Source of the DNA: an uncultured Pseudomonadota bacterium
GTDB taxonomy: Bacteria > Myxococcota_A > UBA796 > SXON01
Direction: 5' to 3'
NCBI GenBank assembly: GCA_903891165.1
Contig: CAITDR010000674.1
Location: 1-47,952 of the forward strand
DNA length: 47,952 bases
The number at the start of each line of letters is the position of its first letter. Positions within the stretch are counted from its first letter, which is position 1. Shown in pieces: positions 7,652-15,163 of the stretch. The notes under the pieces are model-generated. The model worked only from the letters and a program-made list of their open reading frames with translations, was not told the DNA's origin and did no database searches. The translations under genes and the position numbers were made by a program.

Positions 7652-8617
7652 TTGGCTTCTACACCCACGATCCGCAACCCGGCCCTGGCGGGCTCCATCT
7701 CCCTCTTCCAGAAACAGTTTCAATCTGTCATCCAGAATGTGGAGAAGGTGATCCTGGGGAAGCAGGACGTGATTTTTAAAGTCCTGTTGGTGATGACGGC
7801 CAAAGGCCACATCCTTTTGAAGGATGTGCCCGGTACCGGCAAGACCATGCTGGCCCGCTCCATCGCCGCCTCCGTGGCCTGCACCTTCCGGCGTATCCAG
7901 TTTACGCCGGACCTGTTGCCCATGGACATCACCGGCACCAATATTTTTGACCTCCGACAGAAAGCCTTCACCTTCCAGCCCGGGCCGATCTTCACCAACC
8001 TGCTGCTGGCAGACGAGCTGAACCGCGCCACACCCAAGACCCAGTCGGCGCTCCTGGAGGTCATGGCCGAGGGCCAGGTCACGGTGGAGGGGGTCACCCA
8101 CAAGATGGAGCCGCCCTTTTTGTGTATTGCCACCATGAATCCCCTCGATCATGACGGCACCTATGCCCTGCCCGCGGCGCAGCTGGATCGCTTCACCATG
8201 CAGCTCTCCATGGGCTTCCCCAGCGCCGAGGCCGAGATGAATATGCTGGATGTACACCTTGGCAATCGCCCACCGGTGGACGACCTCCAGCCGGTGATCG
8301 ACAAGGCCACTTTTTTGCAGTGGCAGGCCCTGGTGCCCCAGATTTTTCTGTCGGAGGAGATCAAGCGCTACCTGGTCACCCTGGCCAATACCATCCGCTC
8401 GGATACCCGCGCATTGTCGCCGCCCTCGCCGCGCTCCATGCTGATGTTGGCCCGTGTCTCCCAGGCCCATGCTATGGCCAAGGGGCGCGACTATGTGATT
8501 CCTGAAGATGTACGTGCTCTGGCGCCCGAAGTCCTGGCCCACCGAATGGTGATCTCTGGCGACGAAGTTGGGGTGGCCTATGTGCAGAGTATCCTGGCGA
8601 AGGTGCCGCTCAAGTGA
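7652..8617 (+). CDS. MoxR-family AAA+ ATPase
   Basis: MoxR ATPases are AAA+ chaperones that usually act with DUF58/von Willebrand proteins in maturation or stress complexes. The P-loop is DVPGTGKT (residues 58-65), Walker B is LLLADELNRA (Asp121, Glu122), sensor 1 is in IATMNPLDHDGTY (Asn163), and the arginine-finger region LPAAQLDRF follows. I start at TTG 7652, which has GGAG five bases upstream and gives 321 residues, the normal MoxR length; the frame opens earlier, but the extra N-terminal part is Pro/Ser-rich and antigenic to the family pattern. The stop overlaps the DUF58 start as GTGA, showing an operon. Confidence 0.93.
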   Translation: MASTPTIRNPALAGSISLFQKQFQSVIQNVEKVILGKQDVIFKVLLVMTAKGHILLKDVPGTGKTMLARSIAASVACTFRRIQFTPDLLPMDITGTNIFDLRQKAFTFQPGPIFTNLLLADELNRATPKTQSALLEVMAEGQVTVEGVTHKMEPPFLCIATMNPLDHDGTYALPAAQLDRFTMQLSMGFPSAEAEMNMLDVHLGNRPPVDDLQPVIDKATFLQWQALVPQIFLSEEIKRYLVTLANTIRSDTRALSPPSPRSMLMLARVSQAHAMAKGRDYVIPEDVRALAPEVLAHRMVISGDEVGVAYVQSILAKVPLK

Positions 8618-10323
8618 AGCTGCTCCGGCCCCTTCTTGGCATCGGCTTCCATGGCTGCGGCCTCTTCCTCCTCCCCTTTCTGATCGGCTTTGTGGCTGCT
8701 CTTTTCCTGGAAGTGGGCGAAGTGGCGGACACCCTGCCCTATCTGGTGGGTTTGTCCCTGTTGGTGATCGCTCCGGCCTGGCTGATGCAGCTGGTGGGGG
8801 TGGCTCTTAAAACGATGCGGGAGCTGCGGCAGCTTCGGGAAAAGGGGCGCTATCAGCCAGGAGACGCCCTGCGCACACTCCACCGGCACATGCGCATCGT
8901 GACGCCACGTGGCTGGGCGGTTCTTTTTGCCGGACTGCTCTTCATCGTCTGTGCCTTGGGCTTGGAGTGGGCAGATCTCTCCTTTGTCGGGGTGATCTCT
9001 CTGCTTTTGTTCTATGGAGTGCTGGGGCTGACCTCCCTGGTGAGCACCTTCTTGGTGGCCGCCTTTGAGTCCAACCTGCGCCGGGGCAGTATCGTCCGGC
9101 AGGTGGTGCCTGCGGTGGTCATGACCGGAGATGCGGCTGAGGAGCGATTCACTTTCCGCAAGATGTTCGTACCTCCAGGCTATTTTCTGCTGGTGGAGGA
9201 TCCCTTGCCGGAGCGCCTTGCGACGGTGAGCCGCTATGCGGTGGGCGCGGGGGCAAGGAAGGAGCTGACCGTGGGCGGGCGCCTGCGTCGTTCTCCACGC
9301 GGAATGTACCGCCTGGGACCGGCGGAAATCTACTTTCAGGACATCTTCGGCTTTACCCGTATCGCCCTGGCCAGTGTCGCCACCGCCGACATGAAGGTGC
9401 TGCCGCGCTTCCGTCCGCTCCAGATCACGGAACCGCCGCGTTCTACGCTGGAAACCCCCGATGTCTTGACACGTCCACACCGCTTCGCCACCGAAGATCA
9501 CTTCCGCTTCCGCGAGTACGCAGCGGGAGACGACACCCGCCGTATCCACTGGAAGCTCTCGGTGAAGGCGGGACGCCTGAATGTACGTCTGCCGGAGAAC
9601 AAGGAGTTCTCTACAAAAAATGTTTTACTGGTGGTGGACTCCTACCTGCCTGCCGGGCGGATGCTCGACGATGCCGTGGGTGTGGAGGAGGTGCTGGACC
9701 ACGTGGTAGAAACCTGGATCTCCCTGGCGAAAGAGCTGGTGGAGCGCGGGGACCGTGTGAGTCTGGCCGCCGTGGCCCGCAGCGAAAAAGGGGAGCTTGG
9801 GGTTGAATTGTTGGCCTGTCAGAAGGGGGGCCATAGCCGCTGGCAGGATCTGGGGGCGCGGGTCTGCTGGCAGGGTCGCCATGAGCTGACCGAGCTTCTG
9901 GATCAGGTGGGCAAGGACATGCATGCAGTGGTGGTGTCCTCCCGCTTCCAAAGTCCTCCGCCAACGCCATTTTCCGGGCAGTCGCTCACCTGGGTCTGGC
10001 TGCCACCCCACCATGCGCTGGGGCCGAAGGATCCGGGGCTTCTGGAGGTACTCGCCGGTACTCCGGCGCGGGCTTTCCTCTACCTCTTTCTTCTCCCCGG
10101 CCCGGCGGGTTCGGACGAAAATAGCTTTGCAGCGCAGTTTCGCCACTTCCAGTACCACTCCAGCCGTCTCAACGCACGCGCACGTTTGCGTCAGTATGCG
10201 CAGATGTACGGCGAGCGGGTCTACAAAGAGCTGGTCAGCCGGGGCGACACGGTCTACCGCCTGGAGCCGGGGGCCGCGGGCCACAAACTGGTGGGCGTCG
10301 CATCGGGAAAAGGGAAGGTATGA
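8614..10323 (+). CDS. DUF58 (MoxR-partner) membrane protein
   Basis: This 569-residue protein has four transmembrane segments in the first 150 residues (about 10-33, 42-62, 100-117, 122-148), then a beta-rich region and the DUF58 signature FREYAAGDDTRRIHWKL at residues 299-315. The following VLLVVDSYLPAG strand is the start of the von Willebrand A-like fold; the metal-binding DxSxS motif is incomplete (DSYLP). DUF58 proteins are the standard partners of MoxR ATPases. Start is GTG in a GTGA overlap with moxR, and the stop overlaps the next gene as ATGA. It is longer than many DUF58 proteins (about 300-450) because of the N-terminal membrane part. Confidence 0.9.
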   Translation: MKLLRPLLGIGFHGCGLFLLPFLIGFVAALFLEVGEVADTLPYLVGLSLLVIAPAWLMQLVGVALKTMRELRQLREKGRYQPGDALRTLHRHMRIVTPRGWAVLFAGLLFIVCALGLEWADLSFVGVISLLLFYGVLGLTSLVSTFLVAAFESNLRRGSIVRQVVPAVVMTGDAAEERFTFRKMFVPPGYFLLVEDPLPERLATVSRYAVGAGARKELTVGGRLRRSPRGMYRLGPAEIYFQDIFGFTRIALASVATADMKVLPRFRPLQITEPPRSTLETPDVLTRPHRFATEDHFRFREYAAGDDTRRIHWKLSVKAGRLNVRLPENKEFSTKNVLLVVDSYLPAGRMLDDAVGVEEVLDHVVETWISLAKELVERGDRVSLAAVARSEKGELGVELLACQKGGHSRWQDLGARVCWQGRHELTELLDQVGKDMHAVVVSSRFQSPPPTPFSGQSLTWVWLPPHHALGPKDPGLLEVLAGTPARAFLYLFLLPGPAGSDENSFAAQFRHFQYHSSRLNARARLRQYAQMYGERVYKELVSRGDTVYRLEPGAAGHKLVGVASGKGKV

Positions 10324-11648
10324 CCAGTAGTCTCTCCTTCTGGGGGCAGCTTCGTGCGCTGGCACTACCGGTGGGACTCTACTGGCTGGCCCAGGTCTTC
10401 ACCTTCCTTTGCTTTTCGGCGGCAGTGGTTGTGTCGGACGGACCTGAGCTGAAAACCTTTCTGATCCTCGGTTTTCTGGCTCTGATCGCACTTCTGGGCT
10501 GCGGGCTGGGGCAGGTGGCCGCGCTGCTGCGCCTGCGCACGTGGACGGCGCTGGTGGTGGGCGGCTTCTTTTTTGGACTGGGGATTGCACTCGATATAGG
10601 CCTGTTTTCGTTGGGTCTGGGCGATGTCGGTGCCTTTGTAATGCTGGTGCTGTTGTTGGGGCCACCGGCGGTCTGGGCCGGGATGTGGAGTGTGGAGACC
10701 AACCGGGCACTCTGGGCCACCTGGCTGCCGTTGATCTGGATGACCGGCGCCATCTTTGTCTGGTCCGACAAGGTGGGGACCGACAATGCCTGGTTAGCAG
10801 GGAATAAGCTGGCGATCTGGGATTGGGTATCGGTGCCGATCCTGGGTGGGACCATGGTGCTGCTGCTCCTGTTTCTGGTCAGCCGCGAGACGCAGCGTCT
10901 TGCCTTGTGGAAGCGTGGTCGCGACGCTCCCCTCCCCCCAGCAAAGCCAGAAAAAGCAGCGTCTCGGCCACGTTTGACATTGCTGTCTCTGCTGATCCTC
11001 GTGGGGGTGGGGGCCACCCTGACCGGAGCCACCGCGCTGATTGCGCCCTACTTCTGGCGCACGGGACCGGGCGATCAACCCGATGAAAATCCCGCTCCCC
11101 CCTCCGACGGGGAGCCCCTGCCCGATCTGGCGCCACCGCCCGACTTCTCCGGCCTGGAGCGCCTCCAAGAGATGTTACGGCAGATGCAGAAGTCGGCAGA
11201 GCAGGCGGCCAAAGCCACTTTTATCTCGCTGATGGTGCTGATCCTCCTGGGAATGATGCTGTTGGTTGGCTGGCGTCCGACAAAAAGACTTTTGGTGCTC
11301 CGACATCTACGGGATCCCCTCTGGAAGGTGTCGCCCACCACCCGGATTGAGCAGGGCTGGCGTTTGGTGGAGGTAGCCCTGGGAGATGTGGGCGTTCTCC
11401 CTCTGCCAGGGGAGGACGCTTCGGGGCTGGCGCGTCGGGCAGCGCCGGTGTTGCAGTCCTACTCGCATGTGGAGGTGCATGGTCTGGCGGAGGCGGCGGC
11501 GGCCGCCGACCGGGTACGTTTTGGTCTGGGGGTAAGCCCGGCCGATGTGGACACCATGGAGCGATTTTCGGCCTGGACCCTGGATACCATCTGGGAGCGC
11601 CTCTCCGAGCGGGAGCAACTGGCGGCTTTGTATCGGGGGTTACAATGA
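10320..11648 (+). CDS. polytopic membrane protein, paralogue A (DUF4129-like C-terminus)
   Basis: A 442-residue membrane protein with about seven N-terminal transmembrane segments (first 245 residues), a short Pro/Asp-rich linker (250-280), an amphipathic helix and a last transmembrane segment near 301-318. The cytoplasmic C-terminus carries VSPTTRIEQGWRLVE and PLPGEDASGLARRA, which resemble the DUF4129 segment common in MoxR/DUF58 operons. The neighbour at 11645 is a clear paralogue with the same architecture and nearly identical C-terminal domain. Start and stop both overlap neighbours as ATGA. It presumably forms a membrane complex with the paralogue and the MoxR/DUF58 pair; the exact job is unknown. 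Confidence 0.8.
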   Translation: MTSSLSFWGQLRALALPVGLYWLAQVFTFLCFSAAVVVSDGPELKTFLILGFLALIALLGCGLGQVAALLRLRTWTALVVGGFFFGLGIALDIGLFSLGLGDVGAFVMLVLLLGPPAVWAGMWSVETNRALWATWLPLIWMTGAIFVWSDKVGTDNAWLAGNKLAIWDWVSVPILGGTMVLLLLFLVSRETQRLALWKRGRDAPLPPAKPEKAASRPRLTLLSLLILVGVGATLTGATALIAPYFWRTGPGDQPDENPAPPSDGEPLPDLAPPPDFSGLERLQEMLRQMQKSAEQAAKATFISLMVLILLGMMLLVGWRPTKRLLVLRHLRDPLWKVSPTTRIEQGWRLVEVALGDVGVLPLPGEDASGLARRAAPVLQSYSHVEVHGLAEAAAAADRVRFGLGVSPADVDTMERFSAWTLDTIWERLSEREQLAALYRGLQ

Positions 11649-13486
11649 CCAGCCTGAGCCTGCTGCAACAGCTACGGGCTGCCTTCTGGCCGCTGTTGAG
11701 CTATTGGTTGTTGAACCTGCTTACTTTTGGTCTTTTCACCCTCTCCTTGATGCTGACCGCCCTGAATGTGGTGGAGGCGCTCAAGGTGATGGGGGTGGTG
11801 GGCATCGCCGTGGGTCTGGGCCTGCTCATCGGCCAGCTTTTCGCCTTTTTTCGCGTGCGTACCTGGATGATCCTGAGCCTGGGGGCGCTGTCTTGGGGCA
11901 TCAGCTTCTACCTGACCGTCATCAGTGCCTCGGCGGGGGCGGCGCCTGTGGCGATCTTGTTGGGGGTGATCCTCCTCTTGACGCCAGTGGCCGCCTGGGG
12001 CGGGATGTGGAGCCTGGAGACCAACCGCTCCATGTGGTCGCTCTGGCTGCCGCTGGTGTGGTTTACGGGGGCGGTGCTGATCTGGGCGGACAAGACTGGC
12101 AAAGATTCTTCCTGGAGTGAGGGGACCAAGGCGGCAATCTGGGATCCAGTGTCCATTATTGCCCTGGTCCTGACACTTCTTTTGTTACTCGCCTTTCTGG
12201 TGAGCCGGGAGAGTCACCGTGTAAAGCTCTGGGCAGCCGGGCCCAGCGCTCCCCTTCCCCCGCGCTCAGCCGAGCTGACTGGCGCTCAGGCCAGCGCCAG
12301 CTTGGGAAGCAGTTTTTTGTTATTCCTCTTAGCGCCGATGCTGGCGGCGGGGGTGGCGCTGATCACCCCCTACTTCTGGCGCGTGGACCATGATCCCAAG
12401 GAGGGGGCGGTGCAAACCGACGGGGATGGGGTTCAGGATCCCTCGGACAATTCTGGAGATGGATCCGGCAAAAATGGGGACCGGAGCAAGGGAGATCGCA
12501 GCAAAGCCGACCGTAGCAAGGCCGGAGATCGTCGCAACGGGGACCGCAGCAAGGCCGACCGCGGCAAGGCGGGTCAGGGCGGGAATTCGGGCGGTGGGGG
12601 CCAACAATCTGGTGGCGATGGTCAGTCCGGTGGGCAGCAAAGTGGTGGGGGCAGCCAATCGGGCGGGCAGCAGGGAGGTGGAGCCGGCGGCGGGGGCCAA
12701 CAATCCGGTGGGAAGCAGGCTGGAGACGGGGGCGGCCAATCCGGCGGCGGGGGCTCCTCCGGCAGCGGCGGGCAGCAGGGAGGTGGGGGCGCTTCGGGTG
12801 GCGGGCAGCAGGGTGGGAGCCAACAATCCGGTGGAAGCGAACAATCGGGGGGAGGATCATCCGGCGGAGGCGAACAATCCAGCGGAGGTGGGCAGGCCGG
12901 AAGTGGCTCCGGCGGGGAACAATCCGATGGAGACGAACCGTCCGGGGGTGAATCTTCGGCGGGAGGCGAACAATCGGGGGGCGGCAACAGCCCGATGGAG
13001 CGGATGGAGCGCCTGGGCGAACGTGCGGTGGAGGCCGGAAAAGAGGCGTCCACCGCCGTGTCTATCGGGCTCCTCCTCCTTGTCCTCACCGCGCTTGCCT
13101 GGCTGGTGGGCTACCGACCGATGCGCCGCCTCCTCCTCCTCCGTCACCTCCGCGATCCCCTCTGGAAGGTGTCGCCCACCACGCGGGTGGAGCAGGGCTG
13201 GCGGATGGTGGAGATCGCACTGGGAGATGTGGGCGTTGAACCTCTACCCGGCGAAGACGCTTCGGGTCTGGCACGCCGTGCCCTGCCGGTGCTGCAGCAA
13301 TATTCGGCGGTGGAGGTCCATGGGATGTCCGAGGCCGCGGCTGCAGCCGACCGGGTACGTTTTGGCCTGGGGGTCACCGCTCAGGATGTGGATACCATGG
13401 AGCGATTTTCAGCTTGGACCCTGGATACTATCTGGGAGCGGATGTCCGAGCGCGAGCAGCTTAAGGCAATGTATCGGGCGCTCTGA
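11645..13486 (+). CDS. polytopic membrane protein, paralogue B with long Gly/Gln/Ser linker
   Basis: A 613-residue paralogue of the preceding protein. Residues 1-245 hold about seven transmembrane segments, 251-450 a low-complexity linker, 471-490 a further transmembrane segment, and 490-613 the conserved C-terminal domain (VSPTTRVEQGWRMVE, PLPGEDASGLARRA, DVDTMERFSAWTLDTIWER) that is almost identical to paralogue A. The linker begins with basic DRSK/ADRSK repeats (about 277-309), passes to SGGGQQSGG-type repeats (313-425) and ends acidic. It lies where paralogue A has only about 30 residues, so it was gained after, or lost following, the duplication. Start overlaps the previous stop as ATGA. 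Confidence 0.85.
   Translation: MTSLSLLQQLRAAFWPLLSYWLLNLLTFGLFTLSLMLTALNVVEALKVMGVVGIAVGLGLLIGQLFAFFRVRTWMILSLGALSWGISFYLTVISASAGAAPVAILLGVILLLTPVAAWGGMWSLETNRSMWSLWLPLVWFTGAVLIWADKTGKDSSWSEGTKAAIWDPVSIIALVLTLLLLLAFLVSRESHRVKLWAAGPSAPLPPRSAELTGAQASASLGSSFLLFLLAPMLAAGVALITPYFWRVDHDPKEGAVQTDGDGVQDPSDNSGDGSGKNGDRSKGDRSKADRSKAGDRRNGDRSKADRGKAGQGGNSGGGGQQSGGDGQSGGQQSGGGSQSGGQQGGGAGGGGQQSGGKQAGDGGGQSGGGGSSGSGGQQGGGGASGGGQQGGSQQSGGSEQSGGGSSGGGEQSSGGGQAGSGSGGEQSDGDEPSGGESSAGGEQSGGGNSPMERMERLGERAVEAGKEASTAVSIGLLLLVLTALAWLVGYRPMRRLLLLRHLRDPLWKVSPTTRVEQGWRMVEIALGDVGVEPLPGEDASGLARRALPVLQQYSAVEVHGMSEAAAAADRVRFGLGVTAQDVDTMERFSAWTLDTIWERMSEREQLKAMYRAL
12395..12994 (+). repeat. low-complexity repeat tract encoding the linker of paralogue B
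   Basis: About 600 bp of degenerate in-frame repeats. The first part repeats codons for Asp-Arg-Ser-Lys; the rest repeats variants of CAACAATCCGGTGG coding for Gln-Gln-Ser-Gly-Gly. The tract contains no stop and keeps the frame, so it is translated. Confidence 0.85.
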
Positions 13487-13494
13487 GCGCCCTC

Positions 13495-14172
13495 ATGCTA
13501 CATTTGCGGCTTCCGGGGGATCCCCTGCAGGGTCTGGTCGTCATTGAAGGGCTGATTGGGGTAGGAAAAACCTCCCTTTGCCGTATCCTGGAGCGGCAGC
13601 ATGGCGCACGTCTGGTGCTGGAGCCGGTCGATGACAACCCCTTTTTGGCCCGCTTCTACGCCGATCCCGAGCATTTTGCTCTGCCCACCCAGCTCTTCTA
13701 CATGGCCGCCCGCTATGTGCAGCAGCAGACCATCCGGCAGCAGGATCTTTTTGCGCCCCTGATCGTGTCGGACTACCTCTTCGAAAAAGATAGGATCTTT
13801 GCGGAGATGACCCTGCGTGACCACGAGCTGGAGCTGTACCGCAAGCTGGTGGGACTCCTGCCCGATCCGCTGCCGCGGCCGGACCTTGTGGTGTTTATGG
13901 ACGCCGATACCGATGTGATCTACGACCGGATTCGTCGCCGTGGCCTCGGATTTGAGCAGAAGATCCCCCGTAATTACCTGGAAGGGCTGCGCGAGCGCTA
14001 CCTGGATCTGTGGTCCACCTGGGATCGTTGCCCGCTGTTGTCGCTCCGCACCGACCAGTTGAACTATGTGGACAGTCCCGAAGATCGGGCCTGGATCCTG
14101 AATACCATCCAGGAAGCCCTGCAGGGGAAGCTCCCTGGTTCTGCCGGTACCCTGTTTACGCCCCGCGCTTAG
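13495..14172 (+). CDS. deoxynucleoside kinase
   Basis: A 225-residue kinase of the dNK/dGK family, which phosphorylates deoxynucleosides in the salvage pathway. The P-loop is GLIGVGKT (residues 19-26), a Glu follows in LEPVDDNPF, the FYMAARY helix lines the nucleoside site, the SDYLFEKDRIFA motif replaces the usual DRS-type segment, and the lid is IRRRGLGFEQKI. Specificity (dA, dG or dC) cannot be told. It starts 8 bp after the membrane paralogue B and ends 9 bp before panB, so it is in the same transcription unit although functionally unrelated to MoxR. Confidence 0.9.
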   Translation: MLHLRLPGDPLQGLVVIEGLIGVGKTSLCRILERQHGARLVLEPVDDNPFLARFYADPEHFALPTQLFYMAARYVQQQTIRQQDLFAPLIVSDYLFEKDRIFAEMTLRDHELELYRKLVGLLPDPLPRPDLVVFMDADTDVIYDRIRRRGLGFEQKIPRNYLEGLRERYLDLWSTWDRCPLLSLRTDQLNYVDSPEDRAWILNTIQEALQGKLPGSAGTLFTPRA

Positions 14173-14181
14173 GAGGTTCCC

Positions 14182-14982
14182 TTGCCGCGCATCACCGCGC
14201 CCGACATCCTGAAAATGAAAGGCAAAGGCGAAAAAATCGCCATGCTCACCGCCTATGACTTCCCCATGGCCAAGATGGCCGACGCGGCCGGGGTGGACAT
14301 GGTCCTGGTCGGCGACTCCCTGGGGATGGTGGTCCAAGGCCAGCCCGACACCCTGCGGGTCACCCTGCGCGACATGATCTACCATGGCCGCTGTGTGGCC
14401 GCCGGGCTCTCCCGGGCGCACCTGACCGTGGATATGCCCTTTATGAGCTATCAGGTGGGTCCCCGCCAAGCGCTGCGCAACGCGGGGCGGCTGGTGAAGG
14501 AGGGGCTGGCGCAGTCGGTGAAGATCGAGGGCGGTGTACGCTCCGCCGAAGCGGTCAAAATGATGGTGGACGCGGGAATTCCCGTGGTCGGCCATGTAGG
14601 GTTGACGCCCCAGTCGGTGCACGCCCTCGGCGGCTTCAAGGTGCAGGGGCGCGACGCCGCCGGGCAGGAGCGTATCCTGGAAGATGCCGTTGCAATCCAG
14701 GAAGCTGGCGCCTTCTGCATCGTGATGGAGATGATCCCCGCCGAGCTGGCCACCCGACTGACGGCCACCCTTCAGGTGCCCACCATCGGCATCGGGGCCG
14801 GGCCGGGCTGTGATGGCCAGGTGCTGGTCTGTAACGACATGCTGGGCATGGATATGACCTTCAAACCTCGCTTTGTGAAGCACTACGCCCAGTTGGACGA
14901 TGTGATTCGCAAAGCGATGAAGGGCTACGTGACCGAGGTGAAGGCGGGCGCCTTCCCCACACCGGAGCAGAGCTTCGCATAG
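14182..14982 (+). CDS. panB: 3-methyl-2-oxobutanoate hydroxymethyltransferase
   Basis: PanB transfers a hydroxymethyl group from methylene-tetrahydrofolate to 2-oxoisovalerate, the first committed step of pantothenate and coenzyme A synthesis. The 266-residue length is standard. Magnesium ligands are in VGDSLGM (Asp near 45) and DMPFMSY (Asp near 84), KIEGG supplies the next acidic residue, GHVGLTPQSVHALGG is the signature, and the catalytic Glu is in VMEMIPAEL. The start is TTG 14182, preceded by a perfect AGGAGG; there is no better ATG. It ends the plus-strand run that begins with the MoxR genes. No panC or panD is nearby. Confidence 0.95.
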   Translation: MPRITAPDILKMKGKGEKIAMLTAYDFPMAKMADAAGVDMVLVGDSLGMVVQGQPDTLRVTLRDMIYHGRCVAAGLSRAHLTVDMPFMSYQVGPRQALRNAGRLVKEGLAQSVKIEGGVRSAEAVKMMVDAGIPVVGHVGLTPQSVHALGGFKVQGRDAAGQERILEDAVAIQEAGAFCIVMEMIPAELATRLTATLQVPTIGIGAGPGCDGQVLVCNDMLGMDMTFKPRFVKHYAQLDDVIRKAMKGYVTEVKAGAFPTPEQSFA

Positions 14983-15001
14983 CTCGATGCCCCAAAAAGA
15001 A

Positions 15002-15080
15002 GAGGAGAGACGAGCGGAATACGGGGCTACCCATCCCTTGATAGCCGGCCACCGGAAACCGCCCCCGCTCGTCTCACCTT
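15002..15080. repeat. nested inverted repeat / structured element after panB
   Basis: Outer arms GAGACGAGCGG (15007-15017) and CCGCTCGTCTC (15065-15075) are perfectly complementary over 11 bp and extend by three or four more pairs after one mismatch. Between them an inner pair GGCTA (15025-15029) and TAGCC (15042-15046) forms a second stem. It sits between convergent panB and the subtilase gene, 25 bp after the panB stop. It could be a bidirectional terminator, a small structured RNA or a miniature mobile element remnant; the 182-bp gap holds nothing else I can identify. Confidence 0.6.
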
Positions 15081-15163
15081 CTGAGCAATAGACACCGCAG
15101 CGGGCTCCGCCTTGCACCGCGGCTGCGCTTGTGACGCGATGGGACAGCCGGTGACCGTTGCAG

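Noticed and set aside
12390..13547. 385-codon open frame in another frame of the membrane paralogue B
   Set aside because: Shadow of the repeat tract; the true frame has the conserved C-terminal domain.
13498..15117. 539-codon open frame on the minus strand opposite the kinase and panB
   Set aside because: It lies antisense to two clear enzymes and its translation has no recognisable domain; typical shadow of GC-rich codons.
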